NCBI GenBank assembly: GCA_964573285.1
Contig: CAZNJD010000042.1
Coordinates: 1-47,114 of the forward strand
DNA: 47,114 nucleotides
Direction of reading: 5' to 3'
Source of the DNA: UBA1140 sp964573285
GTDB taxonomy: Bacteria; Campylobacterota; Campylobacteria; Campylobacterales; Sulfurovaceae
Every line of letters starts with the position of its first letter. Within the stretch, counting starts at the first letter, position 1. Of the stretch, positions 35,778 through 44,676 are shown piece after piece. The translations under genes and the position numbers were made by a program. The notes beneath the pieces are model-generated. The model was given only the letters and a program-made list of their open reading frames with translations, ran no database searches and was not told the origin of the DNA.

Positions 35778-36148
35778 TGGTAGGATTTAAAGTTCTGATT
35801 GTTGATGATGATTATATCAATAGAAAACTTTTGATAGAGATTTTGAAAAAAAATCTCTATCAAGTAAAGGCAATTGAGTCTGTAGATGGTGAAGAGGGAT
35901 TACAACAGCTTCATGAAAATCCTGATATTGGACTTATACTACTAGATATAGAGATGCCTAAAATAAATGGTATAGATTTTCTAAGTTACTATACTAAATA
36001 TAATACAAATCCTAATATTCCTATTATAGCTATATCATCTAATGATACTAGAAAAAGAGAATCACTAGAAAAAGGAGCTGATGCTTTCTTGACTAAACCT
36101 ATTACAGAAAGTCTATTAATGAAAGCTATACTCAATAGTTCTAATTAG
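35777..36148 (+). CDS. Single-domain response regulator
   Basis: A 123-residue receiver without an output domain. The acidic pocket is in LIVDDDY, the phosphoacceptor is Asp57 in LLLDIEMPKING, and the Thr/Ser and Lys positions are AISSND and FLTKPI. Its ATG overlaps the kinase stop by one base (TAATG), so the two are coupled. CheY-like regulators of this type act by protein contact. With the PAS protein, Hpt protein and kinase it completes a phosphorelay. Confidence 0.95.
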   Translation: MVGFKVLIVDDDYINRKLLIEILKKNLYQVKAIESVDGEEGLQQLHENPDIGLILLDIEMPKINGIDFLSYYTKYNTNPNIPIIAISSNDTRKRESLEKGADAFLTKPITESLLMKAILNSSN

Positions 36149-36176
36149 AAAGTAGCAATGTTATAAAACTAACTAC

Positions 36177-37211
36177 TTATCTATGTGCATTATGCCCATA
36201 AAGGTCAATATAAACTTTGGATATAGCAATCAAAAATGAAGTAATTGCAGGTCCTAAAATCATACCCCAAAAGCCATAACTACTCATACCTGCTAGAATA
36301 GAGAAGAATATAAGCATCTCATTAATTTTTACAGAACTTTTAAGTACATTGTCTTTGATATATTTAATAATCATTGGTTTGATAAAGGTATCAGCAATTA
36401 TAGATATAATAGTTATAGAATACAAAGCTATAAATAAGGCTGTATTGGCATCTTTGGTACTCCATGCAAATAGAGATATAGGTATCCAAAGAATAGCACC
36501 ACCTACAATAGGAATTAGTGAAACAAAACCATAAATAATCCCTAATAGTAAACCATTAAATCCAAAGAAACTTACCATAACTCCAAATAATATTCCCTCA
36601 AATATAGCTGTAACTAGAATAGAATAAAAGACTATCTCCATAGTAGATGAAATCTCTGTTAATATTTTATTTCCATCCTCATCTCTCATAGGTAAAAAAT
36701 TTCTTATAATATTAAAAAATTTCTCACCATTGAGATTAAGAATAAAATAGAAAACAATTACAAAAAATATATCTTTGATAAAAGCAAAACTTTTACTTCC
36801 TGCCTTAGTGATTGTAGCTGTAGATGTTTTAATAGTATCTAATATCCTTTCATCAGATAAATTTTCATCTACCCAATTATTTAATATGGGTATATCTTTA
36901 GCTATAGTTGTGATTTTGGTAGTAATTTTAGTAATAGTATCTGCATCAATAGTAGATATATACTGTACACCAATAGTAGCTATATATATAATAGGAACAA
37001 AAAGTATAATAAATAACATTAGTGTTAAAAATGTAGCTGATATATACTCTGAATTTACTTTTAGCATAAGATTATTGTGCATATTGGCTGTTGCCATAGT
37101 TAATAATAATGCTACAATAATTGATAACAAAAAAGGCTGATATATAGAATAAGCCCCAATCAGAGCTAATATAAATAGTATCGCAATAATATAATCTGTT
37201 CTTCTCATCAT
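36177..37211 (-). CDS. AI-2E family transporter
   Basis: A 344-residue membrane protein with about eight helices: paired N-terminal helices, a soluble loop (about 65-140), and a C-terminal bundle with SFFGFNGLLLGIIYGFVSLIPIVGGAILW (cut) and GMSSYGFWGMILGPAI. The PxxG and GPxxG patterns identify the AI-2E/PerM family (YdgG/TqsA), which export the quorum signal AI-2 or other small molecules; substrate unknown. The start overlaps the ruvB stop by four bases, so it is translated from the panB-ruvB transcript. Confidence 0.88.
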   Translation of the reverse strand: MMRRTDYIIAILFILALIGAYSIYQPFLLSIIVALLLTMATANMHNNLMLKVNSEYISATFLTLMLFIILFVPIIYIATIGVQYISTIDADTITKITTKITTIAKDIPILNNWVDENLSDERILDTIKTSTATITKAGSKSFAFIKDIFFVIVFYFILNLNGEKFFNIIRNFLPMRDEDGNKILTEISSTMEIVFYSILVTAIFEGILFGVMVSFFGFNGLLLGIIYGFVSLIPIVGGAILWIPISLFAWSTKDANTALFIALYSITIISIIADTFIKPMIIKYIKDNVLKSSVKINEMLIFFSILAGMSSYGFWGMILGPAITSFLIAISKVYIDLYGHNAHR

Positions 37212-38218
37212 AATAATCTATCTATCGGTAGTGATGTTAATCTAAAATGGCTATAAGATTTCTCTGTAGCTATGCGTCCTCTTGCTGTTCTTTGTATATA
37301 TCCATTAGCAAGTAAATAAGGCTCTAATACATCTTCTATGGTACCCTCATCTTCACTAAGTGCTGCAGCGATTGTACTAAGTCCCATTGGACGACCTTTT
37401 GCAGATACTAGAAGTTCAAGCAATCTTATATCCTCTTCATCAAATCCTAAATCATTAACTCCAAGTTGGTTAAGTCCATATTTGGTAGTTTGAAGATGTA
37501 TCTCATTTTCATTTGCCACCTCTGCAAAATCTCGTACTCGTCTTAATAATCTCAATGCCAATCTAGGTGTACCACGACTTCGTTTAGCTATCTCATAAGA
37601 GGCATCAGGTTTTGTAATCTTATTAAGTTTGATAGATGCAATCCTCACAATCTCTGTTAACTCTTCTGTTGTATAAAACTGCATACGAAAGTGCATACCA
37701 AATCGTTCACGCAAAGGATGTGACAACATACCAGCACGAGTAGTAGCACCAATTAGAGTAAATCTTGGTAAATCAATCTTGATAGTTTGTGCAGCAGGAC
37801 CAGAACCTATAATAATATCAAGCCGAAAATCTTCCATAGCTGAGTATAATATCTCTTCAATAGCAGGAGACATACGATGTATTTCATCTATAAATAGTAT
37901 ATCACCCTCTTCAATATTGGTAAGAATTGCTGCTAAATCGCCTGATTTTTCTATCATTGGTGCAGAAGTTGTCTTTATTTGTGCATTCATCTCTATAGCA
38001 ATTAGATTGGCTATAGTTGTTTTGCCAAGTCCTGGAGGTCCAAAAAATAGTATATGGTCTAGTGCTTCAGCTCTTTTTTTACTAGCTTCTATAAATACTT
38101 TTAAATTTTTTTTAATTTGTACTTGACCTATATATTCATCCCAAGATGATGGACGCAGAGTTATCTCTTCTATATATTCATTATCAAATTTTTCTATGTT
38201 TACTATTCTACTTTCCAT
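37208..38218 (-). CDS. ruvB: Holliday junction branch-migration helicase RuvB
   Basis: RuvB is the hexameric AAA+ motor that with RuvA drives branch migration in recombination repair. The 336-residue protein has the N-terminal RPSSWDEYIGQ, Walker A GPPGLGKTT, Walker B LFIDEIHRMS, sensor 1 IGATTRAGMLSHPLRERFG and the C-terminal winged helix (GRPMGLSTIAAAL...YIQRTARGR). It starts one base after the panB stop and continues into the AI-2E gene, so the three form an operon. ruvA and ruvC are not in the window. Confidence 0.98.
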   Translation of the reverse strand: MESRIVNIEKFDNEYIEEITLRPSSWDEYIGQVQIKKNLKVFIEASKKRAEALDHILFFGPPGLGKTTIANLIAIEMNAQIKTTSAPMIEKSGDLAAILTNIEEGDILFIDEIHRMSPAIEEILYSAMEDFRLDIIIGSGPAAQTIKIDLPRFTLIGATTRAGMLSHPLRERFGMHFRMQFYTTEELTEIVRIASIKLNKITKPDASYEIAKRSRGTPRLALRLLRRVRDFAEVANENEIHLQTTKYGLNQLGVNDLGFDEEDIRLLELLVSAKGRPMGLSTIAAALSEDEGTIEDVLEPYLLANGYIQRTARGRIATEKSYSHFRLTSLPIDRLL

Positions 38219-38219
38219 A

Positions 38220-39032
38220 TTAATATGTAAACTCCTTTGTAGGGAACTCTCTATTTTTTACCTCTGTTATATATTGATTTAGACTCTCTCTGATTATATT
38301 TGCTCCATTGCAATATTTTTTCACAAATTTAGGTTTAAAATCTTCAAAAAATCCAAACATATCACTCCATACAAGAACTTGACCATCAGTATATAATCCT
38401 GCACCTATTCCGATAGTTGGAATAGATATAGCTTCTGTTATCATCTTGGCTACATCTTCTTTGACCCCCTCGATTACAATAGCAAATGCACCTGCTTTTT
38501 CTAGTGCCTTGGCATCAATCAATAGTTTATCTATATCAGCTTGATCTTTGCCCCTAATTTTATATCCACCATCACTTCGTAAAAACTGTGGCATCAATCC
38601 AATATGACCCACTACTGCTATAGAGTTATCTGTTAAAGCTTTTACTATATTGGCTCTATTTTTACCCCCCTCTATCTTTACAGCCCCAGCATTGGTCTCT
38701 TGATACACTCTTGTTGCATTTTTGATAGCATCTGACTCATTTGTATAAGTTCCAAATGGCATATCCAAAACTATAAGTGGCAAAGAAGCTCCATTACATA
38801 CAGCTTGGGTATGATAAATCATCTGTTCCATATTTGCTGATAGCGTATCATTTTTGCCATAAAAGCTCATATTAAGACTATCTCCTACCAAAATCATGTC
38901 AACATGCCCATCAAATAATTTGGCAAATAGTGCATCATAAGCTGTTATCATAGTGATAGGCTTACTCCCTTTCATCTTTGCAATAGTTGTAAGTGTAATT
39001 TTTTTTGCATTTTTCTCTGTATGAATGCTCAT
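38220..39032 (-). CDS. panB: 3-methyl-2-oxobutanoate hydroxymethyltransferase
   Basis: PanB makes ketopantoate from alpha-ketoisovalerate and methylene-tetrahydrofolate, the first step of pantothenate and CoA synthesis. The 270-residue barrel enzyme shows MITAYDALFAKLFD, the Mg-binding DMILVGDSLNMSFYG, VIEGVKEDV and IPTIGIGAG. It is the first gene of panB-ruvB-AI-2E transporter and is divergent from trpA with 61 bases between starts. Confidence 0.98.
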   Translation of the reverse strand: MSIHTEKNAKKITLTTIAKMKGSKPITMITAYDALFAKLFDGHVDMILVGDSLNMSFYGKNDTLSANMEQMIYHTQAVCNGASLPLIVLDMPFGTYTNESDAIKNATRVYQETNAGAVKIEGGKNRANIVKALTDNSIAVVGHIGLMPQFLRSDGGYKIRGKDQADIDKLLIDAKALEKAGAFAIVIEGVKEDVAKMITEAISIPTIGIGAGLYTDGQVLVWSDMFGFFEDFKPKFVKKYCNGANIIRESLNQYITEVKNREFPTKEFTY

Positions 39033-39093
39033 TGTTTTGTACCTTTATTAAAAAAATGTATAATACCAACAATATTTTATAAAAGAGTTTATA

Positions 39094-39834
39094 TTGAAAA
39101 ATTTAGTAGCATATATTACCACAGGTTATCCCTCATTATCATTTACAGTTGATATGGCATTAGCTTTGGCAGAAGCAGGAGTTGATACACTTGAACTTGG
39201 AGTTCCATTCTCTGACCCAGTGGCTGATGGTCCAATTATAGAAAAAGCAAATTTAAAAGCAATAGGAAATGGTTTTAAGCTTCAACATCTCTTTGATGTT
39301 TCTAAGGAGATAGCACCAAAGATAGATACCCTATGGATGGGATATTTTAATCCATTTTATCATAAAGGTATAAATGAGTTTATATCTCAAGCCAAGCAGA
39401 GTGGAGTCAATGGATTTATCATTCCTGATTTGCCATTTGAAGAGGCAAAACCATATAAACCTATAATCGAAGAGGCAGGACTTAGTTTGATCGATTTCAT
39501 TGCTCCAACTGATAGCAGAAATAGAATAAGGCAAATAGTCTCCAATGCTCAAAAGTTTATTTATCTAGTAGCTTATGCAGGTATTACAGGAGCAGGACAA
39601 AGTGAAGATTTACAACCTATCATTGCGGAGATAAAAGAGTTTACCAATACACCACTATTTGTAGGGTTTGGAGTAGATGAGAAAACAGCAAAAGCTAAAG
39701 CCCAAGGTGTAGATGGTGTTATAGTAGGTTCAGCATTTATTAAAGTGCTTTTAGATGAACAGTTAAGCTATAGTCAAAAGATAACAAAAGTTTCAGCTTT
39801 AGCAAAAGAGATAAAAGAAAAGATAAACGAATAA
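39094..39834 (+). CDS. trpA: Tryptophan synthase alpha subunit
   Basis: TrpA cleaves indole-3-glycerol phosphate and passes indole to TrpB. The 246-residue TIM barrel has the catalytic Glu and Asp in LELGVPFSDPVADGP, MGYFNPFYHKG, IPDLPFEE and the phosphate-binding VGFGVDEKT and GVIVGSAFIK. The start is TTG. trpB is not adjacent, so the trp genes are dispersed, as in several Campylobacterota. Confidence 0.98.
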   Translation: MKNLVAYITTGYPSLSFTVDMALALAEAGVDTLELGVPFSDPVADGPIIEKANLKAIGNGFKLQHLFDVSKEIAPKIDTLWMGYFNPFYHKGINEFISQAKQSGVNGFIIPDLPFEEAKPYKPIIEEAGLSLIDFIAPTDSRNRIRQIVSNAQKFIYLVAYAGITGAGQSEDLQPIIAEIKEFTNTPLFVGFGVDEKTAKAKAQGVDGVIVGSAFIKVLLDEQLSYSQKITKVSALAKEIKEKINE

Positions 39835-39855
39835 TTAAAAAAATAAAGGAATAAT

Positions 39856-40083
39856 ATGCAAAAAGAGACACCATTTGAAGAGTTAGGTATAAAAATATCG
39901 CTACTATTAGAGAAATACAATAATATTAAAGATGAAAATATTATATTATCAGAAGAGTTAACTACACTTAAAAAAATAGTAGAAGAGCAAAAAGAGGAGA
40001 TTATAAAACTTCAAGAAGAGGAAGAGTTAAGAACCATGGAGATAGAAGAGATTACTCAAAAGATAATGAAACTTTTATCTTGA
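39856..40083 (+). CDS. Small coiled-coil protein
   Basis: A 75-residue, highly charged, almost entirely helical protein. Heptads run through IKDENIILSEELTTLKKIVEE and KEEIIKLQEEEELRTMEIEE. Size and layout recall ZapB-type division proteins, but no diagnostic feature confirms this. It follows trpA by 21 bases and has AAAGGAATAAT before the ATG. Its stop codon lies inside the -35 box of the ssrA promoter. Confidence 0.75.
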   Translation: MQKETPFEELGIKISLLLEKYNNIKDENIILSEELTTLKKIVEEQKEEIIKLQEEEELRTMEIEEITQKIMKLLS

Positions 40084-40108
40084 CATAAAAATAATTTTTT
40101 GTTATAAT
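40080..40108 (+). promoter_or_regulatory. Consensus promoter of ssrA
   Basis: TTGACA (40080-40085), 17-base spacer, TATAAT (40103-40108): a perfect sigma70 promoter. It is overlapped by the stop codon of the coiled-coil gene. A transcript would start near 40115, about 12 bases before the mature 5' end, consistent with RNase P trimming. Confidence 0.9.
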
Positions 40109-40126
40109 AGTCATTCCCATTAATAT

Positions 40127-40502
40127 GGGGGCGACTTGGTTTCGACTGGAATAGTCGGGGCTATGTGCATGTCGGACTGAGCAATTCCGTCACACGGCTC
40201 AAACGCGAATAAACGCAAACAATACAGATTACCGTCCAGCTTACGCAGTAGCGTAAGTCATTAACCCCGAGCAATCGGAGGACTGCCTCGCTGATGAGTT
40301 CCATCTTAGTCAGACTATGAGGTATCACAATCTGATGGATATGCTTTGTAGAAGTTATGCTACAGAGTGAGAATTTTAACTAGTCTCGTGTAGCTTTGGG
40401 TGTTGTGCCAAACGAGATAAGATTTATCAATACTATCTAAACATGTAGAGTCATAGTTCTATCTATTTTAGGACTGGGGTTCAATTCCCCACGCCTCCAC
40501 CA
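40127..40502 (+). ncRNA. ssrA: Transfer-messenger RNA (tmRNA)
   Basis: The ends form the tRNA-like domain: 5' GGGGGCG pairs with 3' CGCCTCC followed by A and CCA, and the T arm is CTGGGGTTCAATTCCCCA. The internal reading frame resumes at GCA 40215 and ends at TAA 40254-40256, encoding ANNTDYRPAYAVA. The tag resembles Campylobacterota tags (ANNxxYAPAYAxAA type) but ends in Ala-Val-Ala, shorter than the common Ala-Ala ending by one residue. tmRNA with SmpB frees stalled ribosomes and tags the peptide for proteolysis. The encoded CCA and GTTCAATTCC T-loop are also typical integration sites for mobile elements. Confidence 0.98.
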
Positions 40503-40569
40503 ATATTTAATCTAATCTAACCTCATCTAAAACTCTTTATTAGTAAAAAATATTATCAAAGGCAACTAA

Positions 40570-40779
40570 CTGTGCCACACTAGATTAGTTGCTCACAAAC
40601 AAGAAGCAATAGCAAAAGCTGTAACTCCAAAGCAGAAAGTAAGAGCATTTCATCACGGTATGCCAAACTTTGCAAGAAAAGGGATTAATGAAAGTTTTGC
40701 CATTAGAGAACAGGAAAAAATCAGAGTAAAGGATAAACGATTTAAATTCGAGAAAATGCCTACACTATCTATTAAAGAA
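40570..40779 (+). pseudogene. Unassigned open frame after ssrA, probable gene remnant
   Basis: The plus strand is open from 40570 to 40839 (running into the end of nrdA on the other strand). The translation is protein-like and not an AT-rich shadow: LVAHKQEAIAKAVTPKQK, VRAFHHGMPNFARKGINE, SFAIREQEKIRVKDKRFKFE. The only in-frame ATGs (40654 region and 40756) have no RBS, and the frame has no start upstream of the charged part, so a broken gene fits better than an intact one. I do not recognise the family. The position directly downstream of tmRNA, a common attachment site, makes a leftover from an integrated element plausible. Confidence 0.35.
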
Positions 40780-43164
40780 CTATTGACACCCTACACATTC
40801 CTGACTTCTATCCTCTATATCATTATTGCTCTCTGGTGATTGACTTCGTAGATAGTAAGTTGATTTCAATCCATATTTCCAAGCATTCATATAAATATCA
40901 TTTAAATATCTACCACTTGCTTTATCTAATGATATAAAGATATTGAGAGATTGACCTTGGTCTATCCACTTTTGACGGATAGCTCCTGCTTTAATAAGCA
41001 CATTTTGGTCTAGTTCATAGCTAGGAGTATAATACTTCCATGTCTCTGGAGATAGATTTGGTACTACTATAGGAATAAGTCCTGATAGGTTCTCTTCAAA
41101 CCATTTTCTTTTATATACAGGTTCTATAGCTTGGGTAGTTCCTGTTAAAATAGAGATGGAACTAGTAGGTGCTACTGCCATCAGATAGCCATTACGCATA
41201 CCATCTATCTTAACTTTCTTTTTTAACTCTGACCAATCATGAGTATATCCAAATAACCCACCTCTATCAACTAGTTTACACGCCTCTTTATTGGCTTTAT
41301 CAATAGGAAATACCCCTTTACTCCAATCAGAACCTTCAAATGTAGGATATTTACCTTTTTCTATTGCCAAATCACTTGATGCTTTAATAGCATAGTATGA
41401 TACAGACTCCATTACCTCATCTATCTTCTGAAAATGGCTATTTGAACCCCATACTATTTTAGACTCTGCTAACATTTGTGCTTCACCCATTACACCCAAT
41501 CCAATAGAACGAGTAGCCTCATTTGTCTTTTTGACTTTGGCTAAGGGATAAAAATTTAGGTCTATTACATTATCCAGCATTCTAATAGCAGTTGGAACTA
41601 CTCTAGCTATATCTTGGGTCGTATGAATTTTAGATAAATTTATAGAAGCTAAATTACAAACAGCTGTTTGACCATCTTCTTCATGTTTGTCAACCATCCA
41701 TATCTGTTTGGCATTTAGAGAGTCTAATGCTGTGATTTTTTTGGCTGGTTTTGTTGTACCATTATCTACTGTGATTATCTCATTTTCGTCAAATATATCT
41801 ATACTCTTATCAAAATAAGTTAGTTTTATTTTATAGGAATTTGGTGATGTATTCTGAAAAATTTCTGTACAAAGGTTACTACTTCTTATAATTCCAGTAT
41901 GCTTATTGGGATTTGCTCTATTAGCAGAATCTTTAAATGTCAAAAATGGATTACCTGTTTCAAAATAAGAACGGAGTATCTCTTTCCATAATGATTTAGC
42001 TGATATAATCTCTTTTATTATATCATCATTTTGTTCTAGTTCTATATATCTTTGTGTAAACTCATCACCATATAAATCAGTTAACTCACTAACTTCATAA
42101 GGGTCGAATAATGTCCAATGACTATCATCTTGAACTCTTTGCATAAATATATCATTGAGCCACAAAGCAGGAAATAGGTCATGCGCTCTTCTTCTCTCTT
42201 CTCCTGAATTCTTTTTCAAATCTAAAAATTCTTTGACATCTATATGCCAAGGTTCAATATATACAGCAATTGCACCCCGTCTCGTTCCGAGCTGATCGAC
42301 GGCAATAGCTACATCATTAGCAATTTTAAGAAATGGAACAATCCCACCAGCTGCGTGTTTATGTCCATCTATATACGAACCCATACCACGAACTTGTGAC
42401 CAATCCCAACCTATACCACCACCAAATTTAGATAAAAGAGCCATCTCTTTATAGGCATCGAAAATACCCTCAATATTATCAGGAGTTGAACCTATATAAC
42501 AGCTACTAAGCTGATGTCTTGGTGTCCTAGCATTACTTAGAGTTGGAGTTGCAGCCATAACCTCAAATTTGCTTAAAATATCATAAAACTTTTTTGCCCA
42601 TGTTTGACAATCTAACTCATTTTGAGCTAAAAACATAGCTACACCCATAAAGAGATGTTGAGGTAACTCTATTGGCTTGGCTTCTTTATCTTTGAGTAGA
42701 TATCTATCATATAGTGTTTTAATGCCAAGGTAAGTAAACTGTAGGTCACGAGAAGGGTCAATATAGTTATTTAAATCATCTAAATCATATTTATCTTTGA
42801 GTCCTAAAAGTATTCTGCTCTCTTCTTCACCTCGTTGGAAGTATATATTCAGATGAAAATATGCTTTTCCTTTCATTCCACCAACATTACGACCAACTTT
42901 ATGATATAGGTCATATAGAAAAAGTCTAGATGCAACAAAAGTCCAATCAGGTCTATCTATATCAATTTTATCAACTGCTGTTTTGATTAGGGTCTCTTGA
43001 ATATCTTTTGAGCTTATCATATCTTTAAAATGCAGATTTGCATCAACCTCTAATTCACTTTGACTAACTCCCTTTAATCCTTCAACCGAATCTCGTGTAT
43101 ATTTTTGAATTTTTGCAATATCTAGTTTCTCTACTCTGCCATCTCTTTTTACAACTCTTATCAT
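40780..43164 (-). CDS. nrdA: Class I ribonucleoside-diphosphate reductase, alpha subunit
   Basis: NrdA reduces ribonucleotides to deoxyribonucleotides, using a radical supplied by NrdB. The 794-residue protein has an N-terminal ATP-cone (VVKRDGRVEKLDIAKI), the active-site Cys regions LSSCYIGS, SNLCTEI and CNLASINLS, and radical-path and substrate motifs such as MLDNVIDLN and MAVAPTSSIS. The C-terminal ECVGCQ supplies the redox-active Cys pair that is re-reduced by thioredoxin. It follows purB by 52 bases on the same strand; nrdB is not in the window. Confidence 0.97.
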   Translation of the reverse strand: MIRVVKRDGRVEKLDIAKIQKYTRDSVEGLKGVSQSELEVDANLHFKDMISSKDIQETLIKTAVDKIDIDRPDWTFVASRLFLYDLYHKVGRNVGGMKGKAYFHLNIYFQRGEEESRILLGLKDKYDLDDLNNYIDPSRDLQFTYLGIKTLYDRYLLKDKEAKPIELPQHLFMGVAMFLAQNELDCQTWAKKFYDILSKFEVMAATPTLSNARTPRHQLSSCYIGSTPDNIEGIFDAYKEMALLSKFGGGIGWDWSQVRGMGSYIDGHKHAAGGIVPFLKIANDVAIAVDQLGTRRGAIAVYIEPWHIDVKEFLDLKKNSGEERRRAHDLFPALWLNDIFMQRVQDDSHWTLFDPYEVSELTDLYGDEFTQRYIELEQNDDIIKEIISAKSLWKEILRSYFETGNPFLTFKDSANRANPNKHTGIIRSSNLCTEIFQNTSPNSYKIKLTYFDKSIDIFDENEIITVDNGTTKPAKKITALDSLNAKQIWMVDKHEEDGQTAVCNLASINLSKIHTTQDIARVVPTAIRMLDNVIDLNFYPLAKVKKTNEATRSIGLGVMGEAQMLAESKIVWGSNSHFQKIDEVMESVSYYAIKASSDLAIEKGKYPTFEGSDWSKGVFPIDKANKEACKLVDRGGLFGYTHDWSELKKKVKIDGMRNGYLMAVAPTSSISILTGTTQAIEPVYKRKWFEENLSGLIPIVVPNLSPETWKYYTPSYELDQNVLIKAGAIRQKWIDQGQSLNIFISLDKASGRYLNDIYMNAWKYGLKSTYYLRSQSPESNNDIEDRSQECVGCQ

Positions 43165-43191
43165 TTTATCCCTTGAAAATATTTCTGAAGT

Positions 43192-43208
43192 GGTCGAATA
43201 TATCGACC
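43192..43208 (-). repeat. Small hairpin between purB and nrdA
   Basis: GGTCGA and TCGACC form a 6-bp stem with a 5-base loop between the purB stop and the nrdA RBS. No T-run follows on the minus strand, so it is not a terminator; it could be an mRNA processing or stabilising element. Confidence 0.3.
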
Positions 43209-43216
43209 TAATTTTA

Positions 43217-44545
43217 TTATTTGAATACTCTAGCGAATATTTTATCTACATTTTTAGTATAGTAATCAAAATTGAAACATTCACGAATTTGCTCTTCGCT
43301 TAGAGAAATTCGGAGTTCATCATCAGCTAAGAGATATTGAAGATATAGTGACTCTCCTTTTTTATTAGTAGTTGCTTTACCTTGTTGTATCTCTTCCCAA
43401 ACTTTCATTGCATTTCGTTGTACTATTTTATATGCATCTTCTCTGCTTACTCCTGCTATTGGAAGCTCTAGTAGTACTCTTTGAGAAAATACTAAACCAC
43501 CTGTTAAGTTTAGATTTTTCATCATATTTTCTGGCATTACTGTTAGATTAGCAATCACTCCATTCATTCGATTTAACATAAAATCAGTTGTAACAAAACT
43601 ATCAGGTAACCAAAATCTCTCTGTAGATGAGTGGCTAATATCTCTCTCATGCCAAAGGGCAACATTTTCCATAGCTGGATTGGCATATGCTCTAATCATT
43701 CTAGCTAATCCTGTAATATTTTCAGTTAAGATTGGATTTCTCTTATGAGGCATAGCAGAACTTCCTTTTTGACCTTTGGCAAAAAACTCTTCACACTCAT
43801 AAACCTCTGTTCTCTGCCAATGTCTAATTTGAACTGCAAACTTTTCAACAGAACTAGCCAAAAGTGCCAAAGCAGTTGCAAGTCTAGCATATCTATCTCT
43901 TTGGATTACTTGATTAGAAACAGGTGCAGGTTTTAATCCTAACTCTTGCATAGCATACTCTTCTAGTTCCAATGGTGCATGAGCAAAATTCCCCATAGCT
44001 CCAGAAATTTGTCCAACTCTAATAACTTCCATAGTCTGTTCAAGATTTTCTAAATGTCTAGCCATCTCATCATACCAAACAGCAAGTACTAATCCAAAAG
44101 TAATAGGTTCACCATGGATACCATGGCTTCTACCGACCATTAGAGTCATTTTATGCTCTATTGCTCTCTTTTTAATAGACTCCATCATTATTTTTACATC
44201 ATCAATAATAATTTCTAATGAACTTGTCATCTGCAAAGCTACAGCAGTGTCAACAGTATCAGAACTTGTCATTCCATAATGAAACCATCTACTCTCATCT
44301 CCAAGTGTTTCAGATACAGAGGTCGTAAATGCTATAAGGTCATGTCTTGTGATAGCTTCTATCTCATCAATTCTTTTTACTGAAAAACCTGCATTATTTA
44401 TAATCTTGTTTGCATCATCATCAGGTATTAGCCCCAATCTATTCCATGCTTTGACTACTGCTAACTCAACGGCTAACCATGCTTGGTATTTCGCTTCCAT
44501 TGTCCATTTATTTGCCATCTCTGGACGGGAGTATCTCTCTATCAT
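43217..44545 (-). CDS. purB: Adenylosuccinate lyase
   Basis: PurB cleaves SAICAR and adenylosuccinate, releasing fumarate, in AMP synthesis. The 442-residue protein has the fumarase/aspartase superfamily signature GSSAMPHKRNP, the catalytic-His region GRSHGIHGEPITFG and the substrate loop TSSDTVDTA. The usual short length of bacterial PurB is respected. It is the first gene of purB-nrdA; the diverging pseudouridine synthase lies 131 bases away. Confidence 0.98.
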   Translation of the reverse strand: MIERYSRPEMANKWTMEAKYQAWLAVELAVVKAWNRLGLIPDDDANKIINNAGFSVKRIDEIEAITRHDLIAFTTSVSETLGDESRWFHYGMTSSDTVDTAVALQMTSSLEIIIDDVKIMMESIKKRAIEHKMTLMVGRSHGIHGEPITFGLVLAVWYDEMARHLENLEQTMEVIRVGQISGAMGNFAHAPLELEEYAMQELGLKPAPVSNQVIQRDRYARLATALALLASSVEKFAVQIRHWQRTEVYECEEFFAKGQKGSSAMPHKRNPILTENITGLARMIRAYANPAMENVALWHERDISHSSTERFWLPDSFVTTDFMLNRMNGVIANLTVMPENMMKNLNLTGGLVFSQRVLLELPIAGVSREDAYKIVQRNAMKVWEEIQQGKATTNKKGESLYLQYLLADDELRISLSEEQIRECFNFDYYTKNVDKIFARVFK

Positions 44546-44676
44546 CTTATATTCCTTGATTATATTTTTACCTACGATGAACTTAAATCAAATATTTTTG
44601 TGAATTAGAAAATCCATACTATATTAGATTTTTTATGGTAGAATTCTATCCAATAAGCTGTTATAAAGAGGTAAAA

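Noticed and set aside
43192..43208. NrdR-type operator upstream of nrdA
   Set aside because: The hairpin GGTCGA/TCGACC does not match the NrdR-box pattern, and nrdA lies inside an operon behind purB.
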